In this document: one piece after another, positions 11,541-23,297 of the stretch | Position numbering within the stretch: position 1 is the first letter of the stretch | Layout: every line of letters begins with the position of its first letter | Source: Trogon surrucura | Taxonomy: Eukaryota > Chordata > Aves > Trogoniformes > Trogonidae | Assembly: GCA_020746105.1 (NCBI GenBank) | Contig: CM036617.1 | Coordinates: forward strand, 39,275,898 to 39,339,897 | Reading direction: 5' to 3' | DNA length: 64,000 nucleotides | Program-made: the position numbers and the translations under genes | Notes under the pieces: generated by a model | What the model was told of the DNA's origin: nothing | The model's input: only the letters and a program-made list of their open reading frames with translations | Databases searched by the model: none

Positions 11541-12924
11541 AGAATCATAGACTGGTTTGGGTTAGGAGGGACTTTGAAAGACCATTTAGTTCCAACCCCC
11601 CTGCCATAGGCAGGGACGTCTTTCACTACATAAGGTTGCTCAAAGCTCAAACAAAATGATGGGACATTCACAACATCCCTAAGCAACCTGTTCCAGTGCC
11701 TCACCATGCTTTTCATAAGAATTTTTTTCCCAATGCCCAATCTAAATCTATCCTCTTTCAGTTTAAAACCATTACCCTTTGTCCTAGTAAAAAGTCTCTA
11801 TCCACCTATTTTAGAAGCCTCACGGAACTTTCTCTTCTCTATGCTGAACAATCCAAACTCCCTCAGTCTGTCCTCATAGTAGAGTTGTTCTATGTATTTG
11901 ATATTTTTGTGGCTCTCCTCTGGACCTACTTGAATAGGTCCATGATTTTCTTGTACTGAAGTCACCAGAACTGGATACAGTACTCCAGGTGGGGGTTCAC
12001 CAGAACAGAGTAGAGTGGCAGAGTCACGTCCCTTGACCTGCTGACCATGCTTCTTTTAATGCGGACCAGGATACAATTGACTTTCTCAGCTCCAAGCACA
12101 TATTATCAGCTCACAACCAATTTTTCACCCACCAGTATCCTCAAGTCCTTCTCTGCAGGGCTGCTTTCAATCCATTCATCCCCCAGCTGGTCCTGATGTT
12201 GGGGATTGCCCTGACTCATGTTCACGACCTTGCATTGTTGAACCATGAGTCTCACATGGATTGCTTTTCAAACCTGTCAAGGTCTCTCCAGATGGCAATA
12301 CTTCCTTTTAGCATATCCACTGCACCACTCATCTTGGTGTGGTCTTCAAATTTGCTCTGGGTGCATTCAGTCCCACTGTACATGTCATTGATGCAGATAT
12401 TAAGTATCTTAATCTTAATCTCAAGATTAATTAATATTGGTCCCTGTACAGATCCGTGAGGGACAGCACTCATTGCTGGGTTACACTCAGATATTGAGCA
12501 GTTTTCTATAACTCTTTCCATGTGGCCATTCAACCAATTCCTTATTCAGCAGTTCATTCATCAAACCTGTATCTCCAGTTTGGTGGCAAGAATATTGTGG
12601 GAGACCATATCAAATGCCTTACAGAAGTCCAGGTAAACGACATCCATAGCTTTTTCTTTGTCCGCAGATGCTGCCACCCCATCATAGAAGGTCACTAGAT
12701 TAGTCAGGCACAATTGCACTTGGTGAAGCCATAGTGGATGTCTCTAATCACCTCTCTGTCTTCTGTATGTTTTGGCATAACTTCCAGGAGATTCTGTTCC
12801 ATGATCTTACCGGGCATTAAGGTGAAGTTGACTGGTCAGTAACTCCCAGTGTCTTCCTTTTTACCCTCTTTTAAAGTGGGTATTATGTTTCTTCTCTTCA
12901 GTCATTGGTGTCTTCACCTTTGTA
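11541..12924 (-). mobile_element. CR1 LINE inserted into another CR1 in the opposite orientation
   Basis: On the minus strand this 1.4-kb copy begins inside the reverse-transcriptase domain. It reads [11 protein letters not shown] (motif A), then GSVQGPIL (motif B region, decayed), then SKFEDHTK where the catalytic FADD box should be. It runs through the C-terminal region to a 3' tail at 11541-11550. The 252-533 part of the 12-kb region (12252-12533) is the longest open piece. The missing catalytic aspartates and several stops show it is dead. The sequence on either side is one plus-strand CR1 cut between adjacent codons, so this copy is the younger of the two. Confidence 0.85.
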
Positions 12925-13285
12925 GGATGCACCTACAGATGGTGAGGAAATTGTCTGATGTCATTTGAAGCCAATATCAACTACTTTTGAAGGTCATGAT
13001 GATCAGGAGAGTTTCCTGAGGGAGTGGAAGAAAACAAAAGTCATCTTTACCATCAGAAAGACATAAAGTAGGATCCAGCAAAGAATACGATTGGAGTAGT
13101 CAGCATGGATTTACAAGAGGGAAGTCGTGCCTGGTCAATTTTTAGCCTTACACAACAAAAATAGTTCGCTCAGTGGATGATGGGAGAGAAGTGGCTGCTG
13201 CTTAATTCCGATTTAGTAAGGCTTTAGTAAGGCTGTTTCCCATAACATCCTCGTAGACAAACTGAAGAAGTACGGATGAGGTAAG
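12925..13285 (+). mobile_element. CR1 LINE, downstream half of the interrupted copy
   Basis: The plus strand picks up where 11540 broke off. It has a decayed MHLQ-VRKLSDVI block, then an EWKKTKVIFTIRK stretch, SQHGFTRGKSCLVN and a FSKAF/VSHNILVDKLKKYG block, all conserved in order in CR1 reverse transcriptase. Stops and frameshifts are frequent, and the 3' half of the element is missing after about 13285. Confidence 0.8.
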
Positions 13286-14380
13286 TGGAAAGCAGTGGAA
13301 AGTTGAAAACCGGCTGAACTGCTGGGCTCAGAGGGCTGTGATCAGTGACTTGAAGTCCATGATATGAAGTCCAGCTGCAAGTCCTAGCTCGATGAAATTT
13401 ATATGTCTGAAAGACCAACGTGCTAATGATAATATAATTTCTAGTCACAAGTGTTTCAAACACAGGACTCTCCAAGATCCCTTCAGAAATAAAAGTGCTA
13501 GTGTCAAGCAGTGACATTCAAAGCAGTGTAGCTATTTATCTATGGTATTTCTCAGTTATTCCTTCCAGCACTTTTGTTTCAGCTAAAGCTATCTTCATAA
13601 CAGTATGTAAAAATGAAACTTACCCAGAGAGACAAGCATCAACCTCAGTCTTAAGATTTGCTGTGAATCAGTTTGAAAATAAATGCCATTAGAGAACTTA
13701 CATGTTTACAAGATAGCTTTAACCTTACCTTTTTTATTTGATTTATCACAAATGGAATAATCTCAAATGAGATCTTTCTAGTATGCTACCCCCAACAGTG
13801 TAAATACATGCTTAGCTGCGGGAATCTACACCTACACATAGCTTTCATACACCCTTAAGACCTTCAAAATAAAATAAATTTTAATTGTGAATTATACAAC
13901 AGATAAAACAAACCAAAGGCAAGTATCCTTGGAACTTCCTAGAGAAACAAGGAAGAGTGCACACTTATACCAAGCAACAGCAAAATATAGTTCATCTAAA
14001 CATTAAATGGAGAGTACAAGCTAAGCAATCCCACAACTGTCCTGGTAAGACACAGAAGGTTTGGTGGTAGCGCAGCACAGTGGCATTTCTTACTCTGTCA
14101 GACTATTCCTGGCTGTTTCTTACCCATGGTTTATCTGGCAAGGTATTTGGACAGAGCAGCAACTTGTCAGACTGTGTTTTGTCGGTGTTAAGAGGGGTTA
14201 CAAGCTGGACCAGTTCCTGGAGGAACCTGTAAGACTGGCTCTGCACTTGTCTGGATATAATTCTGTTCTTGGTCCTGCTACCATGATGCCAGTGAGTTCT
14301 CTTGACCTGAACGGATTTGGTTTTGTTTCACACCAGCATCACCTTTGACAGGATTTACCCCTATCCTTTCTGATGCCTTT
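13286..14380. other. Unique sequence, no supported gene
   Basis: AT-rich to 14040, then more balanced. The 95-codon frame at 14061-14348 on the plus strand has no known motif. It ends 33 bp before the target-site duplication of the LTR at 14386, so it is pre-insertion DNA and not part of that element. Confidence 0.4.
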
Positions 14381-14385
14381 ACTTA

Positions 14386-14990
14386 TGTAAGGGACTAGAT
14401 AGATGTTTCAAACAGTAAACAAGCCAGAGCCGCCTGCCTGGCGCCTATTTGCATTTGTGTTGGGGTGACTCAGAGCTTTGCTGAGCCCCTGCCCCAGCCC
14501 TGCACCGGTGGAGCTGTGGGAGTGGACAGGGTTTGGAGCTGTGGCTGCAAGAAGCTGGGAGAGGGAGGGGTAACACATCCCCCCTCAGAAACCCCCACCA
14601 TCCCCCAACCTCGCTCCCAGTTTGTGGCTGGAACTTGACTGTATAAAAGGCCATCACCCCGGGCAGTTGCGCGCTCTTCTCCCACCACTAGAGGATTGCT
14701 GTGATCGTCGCTGGATCCAGGGGTGCTGATCTTTCCTTTCTCTATCACTTTCCTTCTCTCTCTCTCTAGCTTTAATAGGAAGCTACCTATGGCAAGGCTG
14801 GTTTCTTTTGCTTATCCATAACTCGTTGTTGTGCACTGTGTTGATTGTGCCGAGTGGGCAATTGAAACACCTCGTTGTCAGGTGACAGATAAATAAAATT
14901 GCTGTTTCGGATCCTTGGTGTAAATCACCTGAATCCTGGTCTGGGAATTAGCGAACCTGGGTCAACGTCCTGAAAGGTCGGGACGTGACA
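14386..14990 (+). mobile_element. Solo LTR of an endogenous retrovirus
   Basis: The 605-bp block starts TGTAAGGGACTAG and ends GGGACGTGACA. It is flanked by a perfect 5-bp duplication, ACTTA, at 14381-14385 and 14991-14995. A TATA box (14642-14649) and an AATAAA signal (14892-14897) lie in the correct order and spacing. A CT-rich run sits at 14744-14768. No retroviral coding sequence or primer-binding site follows the right end, so this is a solo LTR. The family could not be named. The intact duplication suggests it is not very old. Confidence 0.8.
14642..14649 (+). promoter_or_regulatory. TATA box of the 14386-14990 LTR
   Basis: TATAAAAG lies 256 bp from the LTR start and about 250 bp before its AATAAA. 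GC-rich sequence follows, as expected near a U3/R start site. Confidence 0.55.
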
Positions 14991-14995
14991 ACTTA

Positions 14996-17363
14996 GAGTG
15001 CAGAGACTCCTCACCATGCTCTGCCCAGGGCATGGGATCCTACATTGGCTCTGCCTCCGAGCTGGCAGCTGATGCTGATGCCATGGCATGCTGAGCTCAT
15101 ATGCGGTCTACTATTTGTGACATCAGAGCATACCTGTTGCTGTGGGACCCGGGAGGAGGCTTTTAGGATATGGGAAATGAGTTATCCTTCTAATGCTTGG
15201 AAGAGGGGATATGATGCTAGCACAAGAATAGACACTGGAGTGTGCAGCAGTCATGGGCCATGCTTCATTTATTTCAATAGCTCTCTTTTGCCCTCTCTCT
15301 CCTTCCAAACTCCTTCCCAGTTACTCCTTATTGCTGCACTGAGGTGAATTAACTGTGCTTTAGAAAGATCTAGAATGCAAAATGTTAGAAACACACTGCA
15401 TTGAAATAAAAGTTTTGCTAAATGAATAAATAAAAAGAATTTGTCTATAATATTACCACTTACCGTTCATCAACATCTATGATTTAACAGTATTAGCATT
15501 TGTTTTAAATGAGTACTTTAATTAATTACTAATAAAAATGAGTGTTTTGAAACCCTAAATTCATACATAGGAACAGAAGATAAGGGACTTAAATAATTAC
15601 TTAGCATAACCTGAGTTAAGCTTCCATTTATATAATACTGTTATATAAATGTTTGCATTTATATAGCACCTGCTTTGTTTCAGGTAGAACAGATACATGA
15701 GTGAAAAGTGAATATATAGCATAATTCTTAACCCGAGTGATCAACTTCTTTAAATAGAACTTGACTACCTTTTCATCTGTTTAAGTATAATTAGGAATAA
15801 ATTCATTGAAGTTGGAGTTACAATTAGACACCTTGTGATATCTGAAGAATCTATTCCTGTCAACAACAGATTTATGAATTTTTATGCCTTTGTGAAATGT
15901 TAAACAATGATTGTATCTCGTACTTTGTTCTAGAGCAAACCACGCGATTCAGCTCAGAGTAGTTTCAGCCATTACAAAGTTGGTTTCTTTAGTGCGAATC
16001 TAAACATAAAGGGTGACTTCATGTATGCACCAAATGTGCCTCCTGTCGTGACGGACGTAAGGGTGTGAATCAGTCAGTGTTGCTTTAGACGGCTTCGGCT
16101 ATGCACGTAGCAGGAATGTTTAGTCTAGGAAATTGCCTTAAATCCAGCACGAAGCTAAAAATCTAGACTTCATGTATGGCAGATGGAAATGCCAACATGA
16201 CCTCCTTTGATCTGCTGATCCTTCCCCATTGGACTGAATTACTTATTAATGTAAATGCAGCCAATAACTTCCAGTACTTTACATTCATACTCTTGTCCTT
16301 GGTGGTTGTTACATAACCGTAACAGGGACTGCTCCACACAAAAATGCTTTCTGTCCACAAATTACCCTTTTTATTTTTTTTCCTCAAATCAACTGTTTAA
16401 CATCTCAGGTCCACTTTAGAATTTACCTCTGCAGGAACATGTCTGTTGTTTAATGTGGCAGCAGGTGCTCAACTCCTTGTAATCTTCTGGATGCCACAAT
16501 GTCCATCTCACTGTATCTTCATTGATCCAAGCTGATTTTGACCAGTTTGCATAAGGAGATGCAATTGATTTATACTAAGAGGTAGCGCAGTGAATTCCTT
16601 CCTTAATTTTAATACAACATCCATGACATTAGACTGCCTCAGTGTGAGGGAATTGGAGAACCTGTGCAGCACGAACCAGTGCAGCACACTGCAGGGGAGT
16701 ATTGTCCTCAATTTAAGCAGCTTTTGAAACTAAACTTTTATTTCCTTGCTCTATTAAATCTCCTACAACTATCAGGCTGAATTTGCCATGTCTGTGTACT
16801 TCCTCCTAATCTCCTTTGACACAATTCTCTTTCTCTTCATATCTACCCACTGTTATTTCCCCATCCTTGCTCATATTGTCACCAACAGGTAGACAAATCA
16901 AGTAAACCTAAGAAATGTGTTCACTGTAGCAGAAAACAAAAGCATCCACTTCAGAAGGAAAAAAAAAAAAAAAAACTGAAAAGGAAAAAATTTGTAAAGT
17001 TTTGTTAATGCACTCAGCCTTAAGTTGAGATTTCATGAGGTAAATGGCCCAAATCAGGCTACAAAGACATTTGAAAATGCATATATATCTTTAGGCTCTA
17101 TATGGCATTTGACTTTAAAACAATTATTGGAGAATTCAGTTAATTTTGCAGGGTACTTTTTGCTGATCTGTAGATGTCATAAAAGAGAACTTCAGGCAAA
17201 AATAATGCTGTCTTTTGGCATGAACACTACAAAGCAAAGCAACTCCCCTGGGCCTATCTATAAAGCTATAGTACTTCCTGTAGCATCTTGGGGGATTGGA
17301 GGGAGGGTGAAAGAGGGAGGGAGAGTGCTGTCAGCACTGAGCACCTTTCAGCTTTACAATTAC
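14996..17363. other. Unique AT-rich sequence
   Basis: No gene is supported. The first 350 bp are GC-richer and carry overlapping frames on both strands (15045-15347 plus, 15123-15308 minus) with no motif. A pure A run of about 18 bp lies near 16959-16976. A GGGAGGG-rich patch at 17289-17326 is purine-biased. Confidence 0.4.
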
Positions 17364-17438
17364 CTTTGAGTAATGACTCTTGAGCCGCTGTTTCAGGGTG
17401 ACATCCCTCAGCATAAAGGCAGCTTGTACATGGTCATT
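17364..17438 (-). CDS. Candidate 75-bp exon of an unidentified minus-strand gene
   Basis: On the minus strand the segment is preceded by TCTGTTTCATCAG (acceptor) and followed by AAAG/GTAATTG (donor). Its length is 25 codons and only one frame is open. It reads NDHVQAAFMLRDVTLKQR and ends SHYSK, a mixed hydrophobic and charged sequence that could be helical. The phase is 0 at both ends. That fits the phase-0 end of the candidate exon at 34286-34365, on the same strand and upstream in that direction. I do not recognise the protein. Confidence 0.42.
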
Positions 17439-18024
17439 CTGATGAAACAGAGAACTGTGTGTGTGTGGCGACAAGTTGAAACTACCTAAATTGCCAGGAA
17501 TGCTTTCCAACTCAGTGTTGTAATTTGCTTCATTAGACGAAGCAAATGAGCTTTACATAAAATTCCTTGGTGTATGATCTTAGACAAAGATCAGCACAAC
17601 ACTGTGCTATTCAAATAATCTGGAGAGAGAGATAATCTAAACAAAGAAGGCTGATACTTCTAAATGACTGGTTTGTTCCATTTTCAGTGAATGCAGTGAA
17701 GAGGCAAGGCACCTTAGATCTCAGATTAGAGGTATTCTTAGACCTGATTTGTACTTACTGGGTAGAATATAGAAAAGTCCAAGAGCTGTAGTAAATCTGT
17801 CTGATGGATAATAGCCTAACAAAGTTCATTCTGCAGGTGGATGAAGCCATGCCATAGCAAACTACCAGGACCCAAAAATATCTCTCTCTAAATTAAATTA
17901 ACAAATTTCATTTTAGAAAAACAAACAAACAAGCAAAACAAAAACACCTACAAAGTGCCGAAAAGCAGAGAAGGCTGAACTAATGGTTTTGCCTCTTTCT
18001 ATAAGCCTTCATAATTTCGGTGTG
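17439..18024. other. AT-rich stretch before an LTR
   Basis: A GTGTGTGTGTG run at 17457-17467 is the only simple repeat. Nothing else is recognised. If the flanking candidate exons are real this is intron. Confidence 0.4.
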
Positions 18025-18385
18025 AGAAGTGTGATATTTTAGGTTGAGGGTTTCAGACTTGCTGAACGCAGGTGTTTGCTTATCTGTTGTGCAGACCCAG
18101 AGAACGGAGGAAAACAAGGCCTACACAGTGAGAGTCAGCCGAAGGAGGGAGTCTTGTGACGACAGGACGGCCCTGTTTTGGCTAAGGAGCAAGGCCGCAC
18201 GGAAGACTAACGATGTGAACCATCCTGCACATAGATAAGTTGTTGCAAAATAAAATCCTGAAGGCCACAGGGCCCAGAGTGGAAATTTTTACCCTAATAT
18301 CCCTATATGACTATAGTCACCCACTCTTCACTCAAATCATGCTGAATGCCACCCCAGGGAGGGGGCAGGGGGGAGTGAAAGATAG

Positions 18386-18393
18386 TATATAAG
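18386..18393 (+). promoter_or_regulatory. TATA box of the 18030-18822 LTR
   Basis: TATATAAG lies 356 bp from the LTR start and about 240 bp before the AATAAA, the usual arrangement for a retroviral U3 promoter. Confidence 0.5.
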
Positions 18394-18670
18394 GAGCATA
18401 GAGGGTATGTGTCGTTGGGAGGAGAAGACCCCAGAAGAGGAAGAGGCGGTCGACGGGCTGTGCTCCTTCTCCTTCACCCAAGACAGGGAAGCCTTCTTGG
18501 TAAGAATTGCGCTTCCACCTTTTGGTGTGTAATACCCGGGATAGTATTTTGCTAGCATTAGTATCGTATATTAGCGCTATTGCAGAGAGTGAATTTATCA
18601 ACGGCAACTCCAAATCTTGTATCTGTCGCTTCAATAAATTACCTATTGTTAGTTACCTTGCAAATTGTCT

Positions 18671-18764
18671 CAGTGCAAGTCCTTAAACGGGGCTCTGAAA
18701 ATTCAGTGCAAGCCCTTAGTGGGGCTCTGAAAACTCAGTGCAAGTCCCTAACGGGACTCTGAAA
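18671..18764 (+). repeat. Three tandem ~32-bp units inside an LTR
   Basis: Each unit begins CAGTGCAAG and ends GGGGCTCTGAAA or a close variant. Starts are at 18671, 18704 and 18736, and a partial unit (GCAAGTGCTTAGCTGGGG) follows. The units differ by a few bases. They lie in the U5 side of the LTR, downstream of its poly(A) signal. Confidence 0.8.
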
Positions 18765-18827
18765 CAAGCAAGTGCTTAGCTGGGGTACGTGCCTCTCACA
18801 GCCACATACCTTTCACGTGACAAGAAG

Positions 18828-20957
18828 GAGACAAGAGAAGAGAACATTTTGCTGCACAGAGTTATCAATATCTCTGATATATGTCTTCATCCGTTTAGGG
18901 AGTCCATTTAGCATTTTGGGAAGGATTCAGTGGCCTGAACATTAAGAGTCTAATGACTTTTGAGATACTCCAAGGGAGTAAAGATGTGTATGCAGGGCTG
19001 ACAGATACCACACAGGACATACAAGGGACATGTACCCTTCAGTAGCGGCAGTGGGGAGCCAGGCAGGATAGCCTACAGCAGCTCATGAGCGAGAGGTTAT
19101 TTATACATGACTCAAGTGCATAAAGCTATCCAGGTATTTATAAATAGCCTGGCTCTGTCAAGAGACGCAGAGTGTAACGACAGATCTGATGAGTAGGTCT
19201 GAAGGATGGTAAGCATGAAATTAGCCCAGGGAAGGAATTTCCTTCCCATCCTTCCTTCTCCTTCAGCACTGGACTCTTGGCACTGTTAAATTCTGTTGAT
19301 ATTTAATAAAAGCTAGCATCTGTGCCTTGCTTGCCTCCAATTACAGAGCTTCGTCCTAGGGCCACTTCGGAGCTTCTTACAAGCGCTGATGCTTTAAGCA
19401 CAGCTATAACAAAAGAATGGACTGACAGGTTTTTTTCTGCCTCCAGCTACCTCTGTGTTCTTTTTTATTTTATTTGCCTTGATTTTGTTTTTGGTTGGCC
19501 ACCCTAAATGACCAGCCTGCAGCAATTCCACCCCCGTAGGAGACCATTTGATCAATCCTATCTCTATGCGAGGCCTCCCAGGAACAGAAAATATCAGAGA
19601 AGGATGCTTCCATGCCCCAATTACATGCAAACACACATCACCACTACTACAGCACTGTCAGGGCTATTGAATTGGCTAGAGAGAATAACAGGGATTCTTT
19701 GTGATAAGCCATGATAGATAATGTGAAAGTACAGTTTATAATTGTTAACAATGAACTCAATATATGAAGGTTACCTCAGAATTGCTCTATAAAGCTACTT
19801 TAGGGATAAAACTCACTTCAGATCATGGTCAACATCTGTCAGAGAGAAGGAAAAGCTGGAGGAAAAAAAAATCTATCCAATTTTATCCATTCTTATCTCT
19901 CTAGGAGTCTTCTCTGATAGCTAGATGACTAAGAATAACTGGTTTAGAATCTAACATTTAGAAAGTAAACAATATGAAATAAGAAAATAGAGAAAGGAAG
20001 AGAAAAGATAAAAGGAAAATAAAGCAGTTCAACTGACATCTGAGTTATATTGAACTAGGCATGCCTTCAGTATCTAGCAAGAACTTGCTAGTTATAAAAA
20101 TTCATTTTTTTTGAGTTTTCAGTCTCTAAATATTCCATTCATTCCGCAGTGAAACTTTTAGTTCTTCCTGAATAATCACTGTTAGTGCTGATCATTCATA
20201 GAGATTATTATTAAGTCAGATCAAACAAAACATTTAAGACATAAAATGATTAAAAGTCCTGTTTCCCTATATAATCAATTACAGCTATAATGAAGAATTT
20301 ATTGATACTGTTGTACATTAAATGAACTAATATATGCATCTAAATCTATACCTTTTGTGTATAGTTTGTTAATGTATGTATTTACAGATAATATGTATTT
20401 CTTAGAGGCAGTGTGTGGGAAATGCTGAAGTTGGGGTAAACCAAAATGCAGTTTGATAGATAAATTTCTGAAGTTATTTTGGATTGCATGTTTTAACATA
20501 AACTGTAGAATTTGATTCTCTTTGTTCTTTCCATACCATCCAAGATATGATTTTCATAATACCATGAATATTCACATTTTTAAAACAAGGTCTTTCCAAG
20601 GTACCTAGGCAGAAAAAAAACAGCTGAGGCATTTTGCAACTCTGAAATTCTTGGATTTGATGTTAAGAAAACAAGTACTTTGTTGTAAACCAGCATATAC
20701 AATATCCAGGATCATCACAGATGCAGCTCAGAAATTTATATAATTTCCTGTGCAAACATACAGATAACTGCCTGTTATTTTTGCTGTATTGCAAAATGTT
20801 GCTCTGGGGAGACGTCTGATATTCCCATCGCAGTAGTCAAAACCAGGCTTAACACAAGGTATTGCAAGCAAGAAAAATATGCTGCTTACATACCAAGAAT
20901 TCAGGTTAGATCCAACAGTCTCTGAGACACAGTAGATTTTTCCCCTTTTCCCCTAAG
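18828..20957. other. Unique sequence, one odd open stretch
   Basis: At 19322-19714 one plus-strand frame is open for 131 codons apart from a single TAA at 19505-19507. Parts read like protein (ELRPRATSELLTSADALST) and GC content is raised, but no family is recognised. The rest is AT-rich with nothing supported. Confidence 0.35.
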
Positions 20958-21029
20958 GACCTCCAGGTTATTCGACAAATGGAGCTGAACCACTCTACCA
21001 TTTTTCAGTCACTGCGCAATAGGCGCTAA
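20958..21029 (+). CDS. Candidate terminal exon of an unidentified plus-strand gene (weak)
   Basis: A long pyrimidine tract (TTTTTCCCCTTTTCCCCTAAG) ends at 20957 and would make a strong acceptor. It is followed by 23 open codons reading DLQVIRQMELNHSTIFQSL-RNRR and then TAA. An AATAAA signal lies about 190 bp further on, at 21221-21226. The stretch has CpGs unlike its surroundings. No protein is recognised, and it is on the opposite strand from the other better candidates, so chance is a real alternative. Confidence 0.28.
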   Translation, partial: DLQVIRQMELNHSTIFQSLRNRR

Positions 21030-23210
21030 ATGGAAAAGTAGTCTGACCGTGACATACAACTTCAGACACTGATTTGTCATCCAGCTCAACAAAATACTTT
21101 ACTGAAGAGAACTAAGATAGTGAATTCTTTTTCATATTCATATCTGCAATTAATTACAGATTCAGTCTCACCACCAAAAAAGCCCAGAATATACAATCAC
21201 CACAGATGAGTGCTGGGTCAAATAAAAGCTAAGCACACAATACATCTGTATTTTTCCTTTTAATTGAACTTCCTTCTTAACAGCAGCAAATCTAATATGC
21301 TTCTTCTGCTCATAAAAAATATATCTGCATCTTAAAAATCTAGTTTCACACAGAACTGCTTAAGTATGTCTACTTTTCATAAATATGCATTTGATTATTG
21401 GATAATTTGTTTATCTTTGTGATTAATTAGCACAACTTTCATGACCCAGATCCTCTCCTGTAAAAATTAGAACTACAGAATACCTGTAAAGAACAGGTAG
21501 GCATTTCTTTATTATTATTTTACATTAAATACTACAGTGAGGGATATTTTTTTCTTTTCAAAACAGTAAATTTTCATAAAAAATACGAATTCCTGATATA
21601 CAGGATGAGCAGGACTCACAAAGCCTTTTTTACATCTAAAACCTTATAAGGTAAGTCCATTTCTTTGAAGATTTGTAAGGCTAGAAATTAGAGCTTTATT
21701 CTACTGGAATGGATCAGTTTCCCACTTTCTAACTTTGGAGTATCCCAAGATACTGGATGCTAATGTCATGGCATTTTAGATGTAGAGAAACTCTTTTAAA
21801 CTATATTTAGATATTTCAAAGGCTCTCTGAAACTTGCACACAATTGGACCTACAGTAACCAAGGGATGTATCTTTATGTTAACAGTACAAGAAATAATCC
21901 ATAAACATACTTTAATGCTTTAAAATGCACCTAAAATAGTCTATTTCTAACATGTGGCATGTACAGAAAATATGATGATATAACTATGCATTAAAGGGTT
22001 TACCACCATAAATATAGGTCATCCAGAACAAATACAACTGATAGTAGTCTTTCAGAAAAGGTAGCCTAAAGTGAAAATCTTCAGTCCAGACTTAGAGTAC
22101 TAAAGAAACCAGCATTTTAAAATTTATATAATTATTTATTTACTCTACAAAGCAAATGTTTCTCTTCAAAGATAAATTTTTTTTCATTGCAAAGTTCAGA
22201 CTTGGTCCCTCCTGCAGCATCAAGAGTTCTACACAAGAAACTATTTATGAGGCAACATGCGGTTTTGTAACACTTTTTGTATTTTCTTCTGTTGCTTAGC
22301 TATCTGAAAAATTTATTGAATAATGTATCTTTAACTGAAAAGGGAAATACACACTTTTTTAGAAGGTGGATAGACAGGACCCTTGAACTCTTCCACTTGT
22401 AAATTCAGTTGTAAAGTCCACTGGTGTTTGCTTTTATTTCCTAGATATTCTTCATCATGCTCATCTGAATTATATATTACCTCTCACCTAATTATAAAAG
22501 AGTTCTAAGACATAATCAATGTAAAATTTAGCAAAACAAAAAAGTCTAATAATTATTTTGGTTACCATCATTTTATAAGGGAATTATACTGACATTGGAT
22601 TCTCCTGTACTCTTCTTATTGTTCCTACAGGACAATCATTTATTCATTCATCAGACTAGACAGAAATAAAGAAACAAATATAAACCTAAACATTTCCCTT
22701 AGGTTAATATTACTTTTATGTGATAATTTCCTGTCATTAAATATTTGCTATTAAGCTTGTTTTGAATGGTTTGTTAATGAATTAAAGAATAAACTATGGT
22801 CATATACTACTTTCTGCTATCCCAGTGAAATTCTGTGTAACGCAGTGATGTTTTACAGGTGTGATGCTGAGAATTTTGATTATCTTGAAAAAAAGATATC
22901 TTGTCTCTCTTCATTTTTTTCCCCTGTAAGTATTATAAGGTGATCCATATACAAGCCTATCACAAAATGCATTGTATATTATAAATGTTATTATGCAACA
23001 GAATGCCTAAAATTTAGGAAGCAAATCTCCTGGAAACTCGACAATTTATAGATTGCAAAAGTAGATGTTCACACATAGTCGGTTTCCCATAAATGAGGTT
23101 AATTTGTGTTAGCAAACTGTCAAAGAACCTGTCATATTCTATTGTCTTTCCAAGTACAAAAATGTTAAACAGATTACGAGGCTGAAATAATACCCCCAAA
23201 AAATCCCTTT
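21030..23210. other. AT-rich unique stretch
   Basis: There are many short A/T runs and no open frame with protein-like composition. No repeat boundary is seen until the CR1 tail at 23211. Confidence 0.5.
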
Positions 23211-23297
23211 CACAGAATCACAGAATCACAGAATGTTAGAGGTTGGAAGGAACCTCAAAGATCATCTAGTCCAACCCCCCTGCCAGAGCAGGACCAC

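Larger units (their letters stand above)
18030..18822 (+). mobile_element. Solo LTR with an internal tandem repeat
   Basis: The 793-bp block starts TGTGATATTTTAGG and ends TTCACGTGACA. A perfect 5-bp duplication, AGAAG, flanks it at 18025-18029 and 18823-18827. TATATAAG is at 18386-18393 and AATAAA at 18633-18638. Downstream of the poly(A) signal, three units of about 32 bp (18671-18764) repeat in tandem, with part of a fourth. No retroviral genes adjoin it. Its end resembles that of the LTR at 14386-14990 (both ACGTGACA), but the two differ elsewhere, so they are probably separate families. Confidence 0.82.

Noticed and set aside
14386-18822. The two plus-strand LTRs as the two ends of one provirus
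   Set aside because: Each has its own 5-bp duplication, their sequences differ, and no gag, pol or env lies between them.
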